A stretch of 64,000 bases of DNA from an uncultured Dysosmobacter sp. (GTDB taxonomy: Bacteria; Bacillota; Clostridia; Oscillospirales; Oscillospiraceae), in contig NZ_CANRMB010000013.1 of assembly GCF_947631635.1 (NCBI RefSeq), forward strand, positions 16,275-80,274. Direction: 5' to 3'. The notes under the pieces were generated by a model. It was not told the DNA's origin, searched no databases, and worked only from the letters and a program-made list of their open reading frames with translations. Each line of letters begins with the position of its first letter. Within the stretch, counting starts at the first letter, position 1. Position numbers and translations under genes: made by a program. This document shows, in pieces, positions 1 through 9,441 of the stretch.

Positions 1-1
1 G

Positions 2-1957
2 GCCAACGGCATCACTCAGGAGAAGTATGTCACCATCACAGTCTACAAGCGGGATATTGAGGACGCCCGCGCCTACTTCACCCGCATCGGAGCCGATTTG
101 GCCGCCCGCTTCGCCGCCCTCGGCTCCAAGTGCGTGGAGCTGGACACCACGGACCGGCTCCGTATCCTCCACGACTTCTACCGGGCCGGAGACGAGGGTA
201 ATTTTCATTTTGATATGGCGGATATGGCCCGGAAGGGCCACGACTTCAAGGACTACATCTGCCCGGACGGAATTGAGAAGCACAGCGACTATTTGAAGCT
301 GGGCGGCCGCTATTGCCGGGTGCTGTTCCTGAAGGACTACGCCAACTATATCCAGGACGAGATCGTGACGAACCTGACCGACCTGGACCGCAATATGATG
401 TTGTCCATCGACATCCTCAATGTGCCCACGGACGAGGCTGTGCGGGAGGTGGAGAACCGTCTGCTGGGGGTAGAGACGAATATCACGAACTGGCAGCGCC
501 GGCAAAATCAGAACAACAACTTCTCCGCCATCGTCCCCTACGATATGGAATTACAGCGCAGGGAGAGCAAGGAGTTTTTGGCCGACCTGACCACCCGCGA
601 CCAGCGGATGATGCAGGCCGTCCTCACTCTGGTTATCACCGCCGACACCAAGCAGCAGCTTGATACCGACACAGAGAAGATACGCTCCCTGTCCGGGCGG
701 TGCCAGCTGGCGGTGTTGAAATACCAGCAGATTGACGGTCTGAACACCGTCCTGCCTATCGGCACCCGGAAGATCAACGCCTTCCGCACCCTGACCACCG
801 AGAGTCTGGCCGTGTTCATGCCCTTCAAGGTGCAGGAGATCATGGACCGGGGCGGCATCTACTTCGGGGAGAACGCCATTTCCCACAACCTTATCATGTG
901 CAACAAGGCCAATCTGCTCAATCAGTCCTCCTTCCGGCTGGGCGTTCCCGGCTCCGGCAAGTCGTTCAGTGTGAAAGAGGAAATTGTGTTCCTCATTCTC
1001 AATACGGATGATGACATTCTGATTGCGGACCCGGAGGGTGAGTATGCCCCTCTCATTGAAGCTATGGACGGTCTGGGCGCTGTGATCCGGGTGGCCGCTG
1101 GTGGGAAAGACCGGCTCAACGCCATGTATATGGTGGACGGCTACGGCGAAAACAACCCCATTGTGGTGAAGTCTCAGTTCATCATGTCCCTGGTGGAGCG
1201 CATCGACCCCAAGGGCGTGGGGGCCAAGCAGAAGTCCATCATTGACCGCTGTACGGGGGACTTGTATGAAGAAGCGGAGCAGAAGAGTACAGTTCCCACC
1301 CTCGCCGCTCTCCGTGAAAAGCTGATGGAACAGCCGGAGGCGGAAGCGCGGGAGATCGCCCTGGCGCTGGAGCTGTTCACTACCGGCTCCCTGGACATCT
1401 TCGGCCACGACAGCACCGTGGACCTGGACAAGCGGGTGGTGGTGTTCGACATCCACGGCCTGGGCGAACAGTTGAAACCCATCGGCCACTTGGTCATCAC
1501 CGACACCATGCTCAACCGCGTCACCCTGAACTGGAAGAAGGGTAGGCGCACCCATGTCTTTATCGACGAGTTCCATGTGATGTTTGAAAACGAGTTTTCC
1601 GCCGCCTTTTTCAACTCCGCGTGGCGGCAGTTCCGCAAGCGTAACGCCTACCCCACCGCCATTACCCAGAATGTGGAGTATCTTCTGGACTCCGTACAGG
1701 CCAGCACCATGCTCAGTAACTCCGAGTTCATCGTCATGCTCAATCAGGCGGCGGGCGACCGGGAGAAACTGGCCCATCTGCTGAATATCTCCGAGGAGCA
1801 GATGAGCTATATCACCAATGCAGACGCCGGGTGCGGCCTGATTAAATACGGTTCTGCCCTGGTGCCTTTCGTCAATCATTTTCCGCACAACACGGAGCTG
1901 TACCGCTTGATGACCACCAAGCCCGGTGAGGGCCGCTTTTCCGGGGGACGGGCTTGA
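2..1957 (+). CDS. VirB4/TraE-family conjugative transfer ATPase, 5' end truncated by window edge
   Basis: Frame stays open to base 2 (ANGITQEKYVTITVYKRDIEDARAYF...); Walker A GVPGSGKS, Walker B HVFIDEFH; typical ICE VirB4 layout. Confidence 0.93.
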   Translation, partial: ANGITQEKYVTITVYKRDIEDARAYFTRIGADLAARFAALGSKCVELDTTDRLRILHDFYRAGDEGNFHFDMADMARKGHDFKDYICPDGIEKHSDYLKLGGRYCRVLFLKDYANYIQDEIVTNLTDLDRNMMLSIDILNVPTDEAVREVENRLLGVETNITNWQRRQNQNNNFSAIVPYDMELQRRESKEFLADLTTRDQRMMQAVLTLVITADTKQQLDTDTEKIRSLSGRCQLAVLKYQQIDGLNTVLPIGTRKINAFRTLTTESLAVFMPFKVQEIMDRGGIYFGENAISHNLIMCNKANLLNQSSFRLGVPGSGKSFSVKEEIVFLILNTDDDILIADPEGEYAPLIEAMDGLGAVIRVAAGGKDRLNAMYMVDGYGENNPIVVKSQFIMSLVERIDPKGVGAKQKSIIDRCTGDLYEEAEQKSTVPTLAALREKLMEQPEAEAREIALALELFTTGSLDIFGHDSTVDLDKRVVVFDIHGLGEQLKPIGHLVITDTMLNRVTLNWKKGRRTHVFIDEFHVMFENEFSAAFFNSAWRQFRKRNAYPTAITQNVEYLLDSVQASTMLSNSEFIVMLNQAAGDREKLAHLLNISEEQMSYITNADAGCGLIKYGSALVPFVNHFPHNTELYRLMTTKPGEGRFSGGRA

Positions 1958-1995
1958 CGCCCGCCCCCTTCTTATGGACAAAGGAGGTGTGTAAA

Positions 1996-2454
1996 TTGCC
2001 GCTGAACATCAAACCCTGCCACCTGCGGACCGCAAGGGACTATGTGGGCCGGTATCACCGGCACAGCATCCCACCCGTGGGCGGAAAATTTGCCGTGGCC
2101 TGCTATGATGGGGACCGTCTGTGCGGCGTCGCCATTTGTGGCCGTCCCGTTGCCCGGTATTTGGATGATGGCCTGACGCTTGAGATTTTGCGCTGCTGCA
2201 CAGACGGGACAGGCAACGCCTGTTCCAAGCTCTACGGTGCCTGCTGTCGCATCGGGTTTGTCATGGGCTATGATCGTATCATCACCTATACGCTGGCGTC
2301 GGAAACGGGGGCGTCTCTGCGGGCCGCTGGGTTCACTTTTGACGGCATAGCCGGAGGTCGGGCGTGGACGGGCCAGCGCCGCAGGGACTACTATGTGGCC
2401 CCCGCAGAACGGAAACACCGCTGGATGAAAAGACGGGTTGGTGCGATGCCATGA
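1996..2454 (+). CDS. ICE-associated hypothetical protein (XF1762/GNAT-like small protein)
   Basis: TTG start at 1996 preceded by AAAGGAGGTG; overlaps next CDS by ATGA. Confidence 0.7.
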   Translation: MPLNIKPCHLRTARDYVGRYHRHSIPPVGGKFAVACYDGDRLCGVAICGRPVARYLDDGLTLEILRCCTDGTGNACSKLYGACCRIGFVMGYDRIITYTLASETGASLRAAGFTFDGIAGGRAWTGQRRRDYYVAPAERKHRWMKRRVGAMP

Positions 2455-4442
2455 GCAAAAGCAAAATTAAAACCCGTGAAAAGGGTAAAGACATTAAGGT
2501 ACTGGACAAGTCCGCTGTTGCAGGCCAGCGCATGAAAAGCGCCTTCATCCGTTCTAAAAAGAACGCGGAGGCCCTGATGGATGACCGGCAGGCCACGCCC
2601 AATGAGTATGCCGTGGACAAGACAGAGCTTGCCGCCGATGACCTTGCCCACGATGCGGCAAATGTGGCCGCGTCCGGCGCGAAAACGGCGGTGCGGCAGG
2701 GCCGGAAGCTGTTTCAGCGCCAGCGGGAGAAGTGGGCGGCAGAAAAGCGTCAAGAGAATACGGCCCCCGCTGAACAGTCCCACGCCCCTAGACCGGCCCA
2801 GGGTATAGCCCCAGATGGGCATACTCCGCAGCGAAACGGAGGGACGGCCCCAGAACACCAGCGCCTTCCGCAGCATAAGCGCATGGCGGAGCGCCCACCC
2901 ACCCAGGCCGGCATAGAGCGCCCAACGGATACCACAAGCCCTTATGTGGAGAGAGGTCGGGCCTTTGCCAAGAAGCAGGCCAAGCGGAAACGGCAAATTA
3001 GAGATCGGGCTGTTCAGTCTGACCAGCCATCGCGGATCAAGACCTCAAACGCCACACAAGTGCCCCGGCAGGCGGAACTCTCCGTAAAAACGGCAAAGCA
3101 GCCCGCCCAGGCTATGGCGAAGGACACCGGCATAAGTACGAAGAACACCATCAAGCGCGCCCAGCGAACGATAAAAACTGCCCAGCATACCGCCAAGACT
3201 GCTCCACGCACGGCGAAAACCGCCATCAAGACAGCAGACCATACGGCAAAGACGGCGCAGGCCACAGCCAGAGCCGCGAGAGCGGCCGCCCAGGCCGCCC
3301 GCGTCACAGGAAAGGCCACCGCCACCACCGCAAAAGCCGCTGCAAAAGGCGCATCCGCTGCGGCAAAGGCCCTGCTTGCGTCCATTAAGGCGCTGGTGAC
3401 CGCTATCGCCGCTGGAGGATGGGTTGCCATCCTTGCCATTGTGGTGATCTGCTTGATTGGCCTGATCGCCGCCTCTCCCTTTGGCATCTTCTTTTCTGGT
3501 GAGGACAGCGGCACGGGCCAGACCATGCCCACCGTTGTCCGGGAGATCAACTTGGAATACGAGAGCAAGCTGGAAGAAATCGAGAGCAACGCCGCCCATG
3601 ACCGCCTGGAACTGTCCGGCTCCCGTGCTGTCTGGCCCGAAGTGTTGGCCGTCTATGCCGTGAAAACTACCACCGACCCGGACAATCCCCAGGAAGTCGC
3701 TACGATGGATGATGGGAAAAAAGAACTCCTGAAAGAGATATTTTGGGCCATGAACGAGATCAGCCACCGGACAGAAACGGCAACCACCACCCAAACCGTG
3801 GAAACTGATGATGGAAAGGGCAATATCATTGTGGAAGAAGTCGAGGTAACGGCCACGACCCTTTATATTACCGTGACCCACAAAACCACGGATGAAATGG
3901 CGGACATCTACAATTTTACCGCTGACCAGCGAGAGATGCTTGCGGAGTTACTGGCTGAAGAAAGCAACGGTATGTGGAGTGCTGTTCTATACGGCATTGG
4001 CACAGGTGATGGGGAGATCGTAACGGTGGCCCTCTCCCAGCTCGGCAATGTAGGCGGTCAGCCCTATTGGTCCTGGTATGGCTTTGAGAGTCGGGTGGAC
4101 TGGTGCGCCTGCTTTGTTTCCTGGTGCGCCAATGAGTGCGGCTATCTGGACGCTGGCGTGATCCCCAAGTTCGCAAGCTGCTCCATCGGCATCCAGTGGT
4201 TCCGGGAGAGAGGGCTGTGGCAGGACGGCAGCTATGAGCCGCGCCCCGGCGACCTGATTTTTTTCGACTGGGACGATGAGGACGAAGGCCAGGACGGAGC
4301 GGCAGACCATGTGGGCATCGTGGAAAAGGTGGAGGGCGGGATCGTCTACACTGTAGAAGGCAACTCAGGCAATGCCTGCAGGGAACGCCAGTATGCCATA
4401 GGACACTATGAGATTTATGGGTACGGTACCCCATTGTATTGA
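2451..4442 (+). CDS. Conjugation-associated membrane protein with C-terminal CHAP amidase domain
   Basis: ATG overlapping previous stop; Lys/Thr/Ala-rich repeats, one TM segment (GGWVAILAIVVICLIGLIAA), C-terminal CHAP motif (DWCACFVSWCANECGY...DHVGIVEKVEGG). Confidence 0.88.
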   Translation: MSKSKIKTREKGKDIKVLDKSAVAGQRMKSAFIRSKKNAEALMDDRQATPNEYAVDKTELAADDLAHDAANVAASGAKTAVRQGRKLFQRQREKWAAEKRQENTAPAEQSHAPRPAQGIAPDGHTPQRNGGTAPEHQRLPQHKRMAERPPTQAGIERPTDTTSPYVERGRAFAKKQAKRKRQIRDRAVQSDQPSRIKTSNATQVPRQAELSVKTAKQPAQAMAKDTGISTKNTIKRAQRTIKTAQHTAKTAPRTAKTAIKTADHTAKTAQATARAARAAAQAARVTGKATATTAKAAAKGASAAAKALLASIKALVTAIAAGGWVAILAIVVICLIGLIAASPFGIFFSGEDSGTGQTMPTVVREINLEYESKLEEIESNAAHDRLELSGSRAVWPEVLAVYAVKTTTDPDNPQEVATMDDGKKELLKEIFWAMNEISHRTETATTTQTVETDDGKGNIIVEEVEVTATTLYITVTHKTTDEMADIYNFTADQREMLAELLAEESNGMWSAVLYGIGTGDGEIVTVALSQLGNVGGQPYWSWYGFESRVDWCACFVSWCANECGYLDAGVIPKFASCSIGIQWFRERGLWQDGSYEPRPGDLIFFDWDDEDEGQDGAADHVGIVEKVEGGIVYTVEGNSGNACRERQYAIGHYEIYGYGTPLY

Positions 4443-4606
4443 AAGCAATAGGTGCTGTAAACGAGTAGAAAAACCGCCCTCAGCAGGGGAGAATAGAGGT
4501 ACATCCTCTAATTTCCACCAAGGCAAAATTCGCAGTCATTACATTGCGCCCACGCTGCAATGATGAGCGAACCAAGGCTTGACAGATTTACAAAACTCGG
4601 GCTAAA

Positions 4607-4912
4607 ATGACTACACCGCACAATTGGTCTCTTGCTTCACTAATCCAGAGCAAGATAAATATATCCAAATTTGATATGGGTTATAAGGCAGATCATGCGG
4701 CATTTTTTGTGGCAGAATGGAGATGCGTTGTTTTGGAGAGCAATATGGCTTCATCACTGTTTGACATTGAAATTGACGGCGTGAGGCAAGGAGTAGTCGA
4801 GGTAACAAATCCATTTCCTCAGACAATCGAACTTGGTTTGGCTCCATTTGAGAGACTGAACGATGGAAAACCGCACCAGATCCGACTAGTAGAAGCGGCT
4901 GCATCAGAATAG
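4607..4912 (+). CDS. Hypothetical protein
   Basis: ORF of 101 aa just upstream of the DUF4241 gene. Confidence 0.5.
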   Translation: MTTPHNWSLASLIQSKINISKFDMGYKADHAAFFVAEWRCVVLESNMASSLFDIEIDGVRQGVVEVTNPFPQTIELGLAPFERLNDGKPHQIRLVEAAASE

Positions 4913-4962
4913 ACTGTCAATTATATCGTTTCTGATTGCCAGCGTAATGAGAGGGGTTCAAC

Positions 4963-5595
4963 TTGAACAAGGAATGGATCGACAATTTGGTTGCAATTCA
5001 CAAGGTGGACGGCGCTCTGTTGACAAATTCGCACGGGATATATCATATCACACGAAAAGATATTGGCCTACTGAAACTGCGCTCCGGGCAGATCATGATT
5101 GCAGATCCGTTGGTCAGGTATCGGGCCGAGGATTTTGCGCGCAAAGCATTGGCAGTCACTGTAAAACCGGGAATTTATTCTGTAGAGGTCTATATGGCAG
5201 GCAGTAGCGACGATTGCTTCTTGGCCTTTGCCGGCATCCGATTTCGCAACAACACCCCGGTGACCTTTGTACCGGCAAAGACGGTCTATGACCTGGAACA
5301 TAAACGCAGACCACCATTTCGTTATGTAGTAGAAGATTGCAGAACAGGTTTTATGGATGCAGATGTTTTTCACGCTATCTGTGCCCTTCCCAGATATGCC
5401 CGTGCCGATAATCTGCTGGATTTTGATGATACAGAAGATGAAGTATTCCGATGTGCTGTCGGAAACTCCGAGGACGGAGAATTGACCGCCGCACTGGTGA
5501 CGATTAGGAAGAGCGGTGTGTATTATTGGTATTGGGGTATAGACTGTAATAATGAGGTCTGTTGCTTGATAGCAGACTTTTTCACCTATCAATAG
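4963..5595 (+). CDS. DUF4241 domain-containing protein
   Basis: DUF4241-like pattern: ADPLV, PGIYSVEVY, AGIRF, GFMDADVF, SGVYYWYWGIDCNNEVCCLIADF. Confidence 0.7.
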   Translation: MNKEWIDNLVAIHKVDGALLTNSHGIYHITRKDIGLLKLRSGQIMIADPLVRYRAEDFARKALAVTVKPGIYSVEVYMAGSSDDCFLAFAGIRFRNNTPVTFVPAKTVYDLEHKRRPPFRYVVEDCRTGFMDADVFHAICALPRYARADNLLDFDDTEDEVFRCAVGNSEDGELTAALVTIRKSGVYYWYWGIDCNNEVCCLIADFFTYQ

Positions 5596-5604
5596 GTACG
5601 CAAG

Positions 5605-5643
5605 GCCAGCCGGAAAGATTCAAGATTTCCGGCTGGCTTTTTG
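5605..5643 (+). terminator. Rho-independent terminator after the DUF4241 gene
   Basis: GCCAGCCGGAAA...TTTCCGGCTGGC followed by TTTTT. Confidence 0.8.
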
Positions 5644-5785
5644 CTATATGGAAGTCTGAAACGAAGGGGGAGGCAAAAAAAGCGGACAAAAAAATCGGAT
5701 ACAGTGTCCTTGTTTGATGGTGCTCAACGTTTTTCCTAGTATGTATGATGTATTCCAATTTGTACAGCACTATTTAGGAGGCAAT

Positions 5786-6235
5786 ATGAAAAAAAGGAAA
5801 AAAGGATTTTTGGGACTTGCATTGGTTGCCATTATTATTTCTGCTTGGTATTTTTGCTGCTGGGAATCTACTGACTCATTACCGCAGGAAGTCCAAGAAG
5901 CCGCTCAGCATGCCTCATGGTCAGAGCTTAAACGAAGAGCCGTAGTTGATGAAGAGCAATATCTGGAAGGGCGACCATCTAAAATTGAATTGGTCTATAA
6001 TGAAAAATTTAAAGGTGTTTCACTTGAGGTTTATCAGGTAGTAACGGAGTTGTCTTACATTTCAGAGGATAGCACAATAAAATGGAAAGAACTTCCTTAT
6101 GCTGACACAATGATTTTTCGTGTCAATGGAAATAAACGAGAACTTTTAGGAATTGATAACACAGATTATACACCTGACAGCGAAGAATTTGAACAGCTCC
6201 TCAATATGTATTTGTTGAATTCAAATTCGCCTTGA
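5786..6235 (+). CDS. Small membrane-anchored hypothetical protein
   Basis: TTAGGAGGCAAT RBS; N-terminal KKRKK plus hydrophobic segment. Confidence 0.65.
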   Translation: MKKRKKGFLGLALVAIIISAWYFCCWESTDSLPQEVQEAAQHASWSELKRRAVVDEEQYLEGRPSKIELVYNEKFKGVSLEVYQVVTELSYISEDSTIKWKELPYADTMIFRVNGNKRELLGIDNTDYTPDSEEFEQLLNMYLLNSNSP

Positions 6236-6396
6236 TTCAGCCTAGAGAATGCGGTAGAAAAATCAGACGAGCCGCATTTGAAAGAATCTTTAACAACGGA
6301 CTACTGCCGCAGGAAATCAGTATTTTGAACGATTTGATAATATTAAGGCAACCCCCTTCCAAAATGGGATGCATTTGGAGGGAGTAAGAAGATCAT

Positions 6397-6436
6397 AAAA
6401 GAGGGTGCCGCAGAATGTCCTGCGGCACCCTCTTTT
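6397..6436. terminator. Bidirectional-looking terminator downstream of the glycosidase gene
   Basis: AAAAGAGGGTGCCGCAG AATGTC CTGCGGCACCCTCTTTT. Confidence 0.8.
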
Positions 6437-6443
6437 ATATTTT

Positions 6444-7211
6444 TTAGTTTTTGTTAACCAGAGCAAGCATCTGCGGAATCAGACGAGAAGACGAAATACT
6501 TACAGAGCTGCCCAGCAGCTGTGTAGAACCGCCACCATCAAGCATGATAGCGCGCGCATACGGATTGTTAGGATTTCCCGCTCCGTCAGTAAGCCCGAAA
6601 GTTCGCATGATAGCTGTTCTGAACTGCTCAACGGTAACCTTATCAGATGTTGCCATGAGATAGGCCATGTTGGTATCCGTCTTGACAGCGAGGGCAGAAC
6701 GCTCCGCAGTTCCGCTAATATACAAGGAACCGTTGCCTTCGCTGGTAAACATTTCTCTCCAGTCGGAATGACCGAGGAATAGACCGAGACCGCCCTGAAC
6801 CCAGGTGCAGTTCCGAATTTTAGAGTCCGTGGATGAAGTAACGTTTGCAGAGTAATAAGCTTTGCCACTCTTGCAGTAAATTACACTACTGCCGGTTGTA
6901 TTGGTATAGCCGTCCAACTTCAGGTCGCCGCTTGTAGGCACCTTGTCCTCTGAGAGGAAATAGCCCTGTCGAACGCCATTCTGAAACGCAAGATTCATGA
7001 TATGATTATCACCGCCGTTTGCGAACCAACTTGCGTTAATACCATATTCTCCAGAACCGCTGACGGTTTTCAGTGTCTCTTTGCCATACTTCCGAGAGAA
7101 GCTCAAAACCTTGATATTGCTAACTGTCGTTTTGATAAAACTCAGTCGAATGGTTTTTCCATCGATCACATAAGACAGGGTATCGCAGGTATGATTAGCC
7201 ATGATATACAC
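6444..7211 (-). CDS. Phosphodiester glycosidase (NAGPA) family protein
   Basis: C-terminal ARAIMLDGGGSTQLL motif typical of NAGPA domains; no obvious signal peptide. Confidence 0.75.
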   Translation of the reverse strand: MYIMANHTCDTLSYVIDGKTIRLSFIKTTVSNIKVLSFSRKYGKETLKTVSGSGEYGINASWFANGGDNHIMNLAFQNGVRQGYFLSEDKVPTSGDLKLDGYTNTTGSSVIYCKSGKAYYSANVTSSTDSKIRNCTWVQGGLGLFLGHSDWREMFTSEGNGSLYISGTAERSALAVKTDTNMAYLMATSDKVTVEQFRTAIMRTFGLTDGAGNPNNPYARAIMLDGGGSTQLLGSSVSISSSRLIPQMLALVNKN

Positions 7212-7252
7212 TCCCTATATAATTTGTTTTGCCATTGAGCTCTAGGCATACA

Positions 7253-7283
7253 TAAGAGAGACAACCCTTTTAAAAAAAGTAAA
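7253..7283 (-). promoter_or_regulatory. Candidate TcdR/UviA-type promoter for the glycosidase gene
   Basis: Minus strand TTTACT(7283-7278)-N17-CTCTCTTA(7260-7253). Confidence 0.55.
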
Positions 7284-7374
7284 CTGTGACATTGTAAATT
7301 TACAAAAATGCCTTTTTGAGATTGTATTTTGAGGTTGTATAAAGACAGTAGCTCTATTTTCAGAAGATTGTTGA

Positions 7375-7405
7375 TTTACGAATAAGCAACGCATGTCCTC
7401 TATAA
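7375..7405 (+). promoter_or_regulatory. Candidate TcdR/UviA-type promoter for the holin gene
   Basis: TTTACG(7375-7380)-N17-CTCTATAA(7398-7405). Confidence 0.55.
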
Positions 7406-7454
7406 AAAGAAGATGGATACCATAAAGAATATAAATTCAGAGGGAATAGATATT

Positions 7455-7826
7455 ATGGAGAACTTGAACAGTGCTTTGATTTTCCTTTTTGGCAATGAAA
7501 ATTTAAAAATCTTACATGCCCTGATTGTCTTGACAATATTAGATTACATAACAGGGGTTTGCGTGGCTATAAAGATGGGGCGAATTTCAAGCGCTATTGG
7601 AGCAAAAGGCATTGCTGGGAAGGTGATTATTTATGCGCTTATATCCCTAAGTAATATCTTCGATACTTATTTTCTCACGGCCAATGGAATTTTGGAAGCT
7701 GCTACAATTCTTTTCTATTGTGCTAATGAGGCAATTAGTATCTTGGAAAACGCTTATAAAATGGGTATTCCCATTCCTCAAAAACTAAAGGAAACATTGG
7801 ATTTATTCAAAAAGGAGAAGGGGTGA
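7455..7826 (+). CDS. TcdE/UviB-like phage holin family protein
   Basis: Multiple TM segments, LDYITGVCVAIK, C-terminal SILENAYKMGIPIPQKLKE; start chosen downstream of the candidate promoter. Confidence 0.85.
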   Translation: MENLNSALIFLFGNENLKILHALIVLTILDYITGVCVAIKMGRISSAIGAKGIAGKVIIYALISLSNIFDTYFLTANGILEAATILFYCANEAISILENAYKMGIPIPQKLKETLDLFKKEKG

Positions 7827-7844
7827 AACCCAATTGTCATTAAA

Positions 7845-7881
7845 TTAAGAACCAAGCCATACGGCCTGGTTCTTAATTTTG
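7845..7881. terminator. Terminator between the convergent holin and sigma genes
   Basis: ATTAAGAACCAAGCC-ATAC-GGCCTGGTTCTTAAT. Confidence 0.7.
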
Positions 7882-7988
7882 TAGTATCAGCAAGACACTG
7901 TCATATTTTCTCTAAAAGTTCTGATTTTTAAAAGTACTTATACAAAAACGTTTAATTTAATGACACCAGAGTGAGCATAGCATTGTCA

Positions 7989-8522
7989 CTAGAACCAAAG
8001 TCGTTTTAATTTCTTTTCCGCTCTTCTCTTAATCTGATTGATATTTTGACGGCTAACATGTAACGCTCTGGCAATGCTGGCAGCAGTAGCTCCATGTTCA
8101 TAAATTGCTGAGAGTACATAGCGTTCCTTAGAGGTCAGCGCTTCAGGTAAAAGAGTTCTCGTGAGAGATTCGTTTTCGCATAAGGACAATTTCAAAGAAA
8201 GACTGTTTCGCTGGGCAGGCGTCAAGTCTTCAATTGAAATACAAGAAATGCCTTTTTCTCTCAAAGTATGAAGTCGTTTCAGGTAGAACCTATAGACAGA
8301 TGTATGGATGTATTTTATGATTGCACCATCAGAAGGATTATCAAGTTTTGAAGTGTTTAGAGTTCCTACCAACTCAATGAAATCCGCCGTTAAATCTTCA
8401 AAAGCATCTTCATATCCTAGCTTCTTGCCGTATTTGTGTAGAGCAGGTTTAAACTGAGAAATTAACTTTAGCATTGAATCCGGATCATTTTGCTGCGCTT
8501 TCTGAATGATTGAAACAAGCAT
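7989..8522 (-). CDS. TcdR/UviA-like sigma factor
   Basis: 177 aa; N-terminal LGYEDAFEDLTADFIELV...GAIIKYIHTSVYRFYLKR resembles TcdR-group region 2; C-terminal HTH (ASIARALHVSRQNINQIKRRAEKKL). Confidence 0.75.
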   Translation of the reverse strand: MLVSIIQKAQQNDPDSMLKLISQFKPALHKYGKKLGYEDAFEDLTADFIELVGTLNTSKLDNPSDGAIIKYIHTSVYRFYLKRLHTLREKGISCISIEDLTPAQRNSLSLKLSLCENESLTRTLLPEALTSKERYVLSAIYEHGATAASIARALHVSRQNINQIKRRAEKKLKRLWF

Positions 8523-8551
8523 AGGCAGCTCGCCCCTTTACCCATTTCAAG

Positions 8552-8582
8552 TAAAAGAGCAAAGTTCTGTTTGGTATGTAAA
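8552..8582 (-). promoter_or_regulatory. Candidate autoregulatory promoter of the sigma gene
   Basis: Minus strand TTTACA(8582-8577)-N17-CTCTTTTA(8559-8552); matches the TTTACA/CTCTTT-type promoter known for TcdR/UviA/BotR sigma factors. Confidence 0.65.
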
Positions 8583-8772
8583 TCTCTGAACCTACTTTTT
8601 CTTTATTAAAAAACGGAGCCTATCACCAAAAAATGACGGCCACCTCTGCACAAACTTTTTACCTGAATTTCTATCAATTTTGGCGTCCGATTTCTAATAT
8701 CGGAACGCTAGAAGAAGTTCTGACTTGAATTGGGACGTATTTCCCGATAATAGATACCACCTTCTGAAAGAT

Positions 8773-8806
8773 AAGGGTCAGGCCGTAATAAGCCTGACCC
8801 TTCTGT
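8773..8806. terminator. Hairpin terminator
   Basis: AAGGGTCAGGC-CGTAATAA-GCCTGACCCTT then T-rich. Confidence 0.65.
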
Positions 8807-8931
8807 TTTAATTAGAATTGATGTGTCCCTCAGAGGCACCAAATATATCCCTGAGAGCGCATTCCTTCAGGCGGAAACGGTTAATATAATCAAACCAGCC
8901 CACCTTGCTAACATTTTGAAGGAGTACGCAA

Positions 8932-9264
8932 ATGAAAAAGAAGGAATTTAATCGGATTATTGGACAAAACATATCAGAATTACGTGAAGCAGCTGGCTTT
9001 ACACAGGATGCCCTTGCAGAACGGTTAGAAATTTCAAAATCATTTCTTGCTCATATAGAACAAGGAGACCGCTCCTTTAGTGTTCACACGTTATCGTCAA
9101 TGGCTGAAGTGCTGGGTACCAGTGCGGATGCCATTCTTTTTGGACACACCCTGACATCTGACGCAATTGATATTGCAGTTGCAATGGAAGGATTGAATGC
9201 AACTGACTCTGCTGTTATATTGAAAGTTGTGCGAGACCTTGCCGCATATCTAAAAAAACGTTGA
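8932..9264 (+). CDS. XRE-family HTH transcriptional regulator
   Basis: TQDALAERLEISKSFLAHIEQGDRSFSVHTLSSMAEVLG. Confidence 0.9.
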   Translation: MKKKEFNRIIGQNISELREAAGFTQDALAERLEISKSFLAHIEQGDRSFSVHTLSSMAEVLGTSADAILFGHTLTSDAIDIAVAMEGLNATDSAVILKVVRDLAAYLKKR

Positions 9265-9441
9265 AGTATGCATAATTGGTAGAGTTCAAAATTTTACAAT
9301 AAATGGATACTGTATAAGCCGTTGAACTTTACACACTCCTATCAATTTAATATAATAAAGAATAATAGAGTGAATAGCTCACTGATATAGCGAGAACATT
9401 TTTCCTAGCGATGACAAATAGAGAGAACGGGAGATTGAAGA

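Noticed and set aside
551-1981. 476-aa minus-strand ORF opposite virB4
   Set aside because: Shadow ORF of a GC-rich gene; low-complexity His/Gly/Val composition, plus-strand protein has clear ATPase motifs
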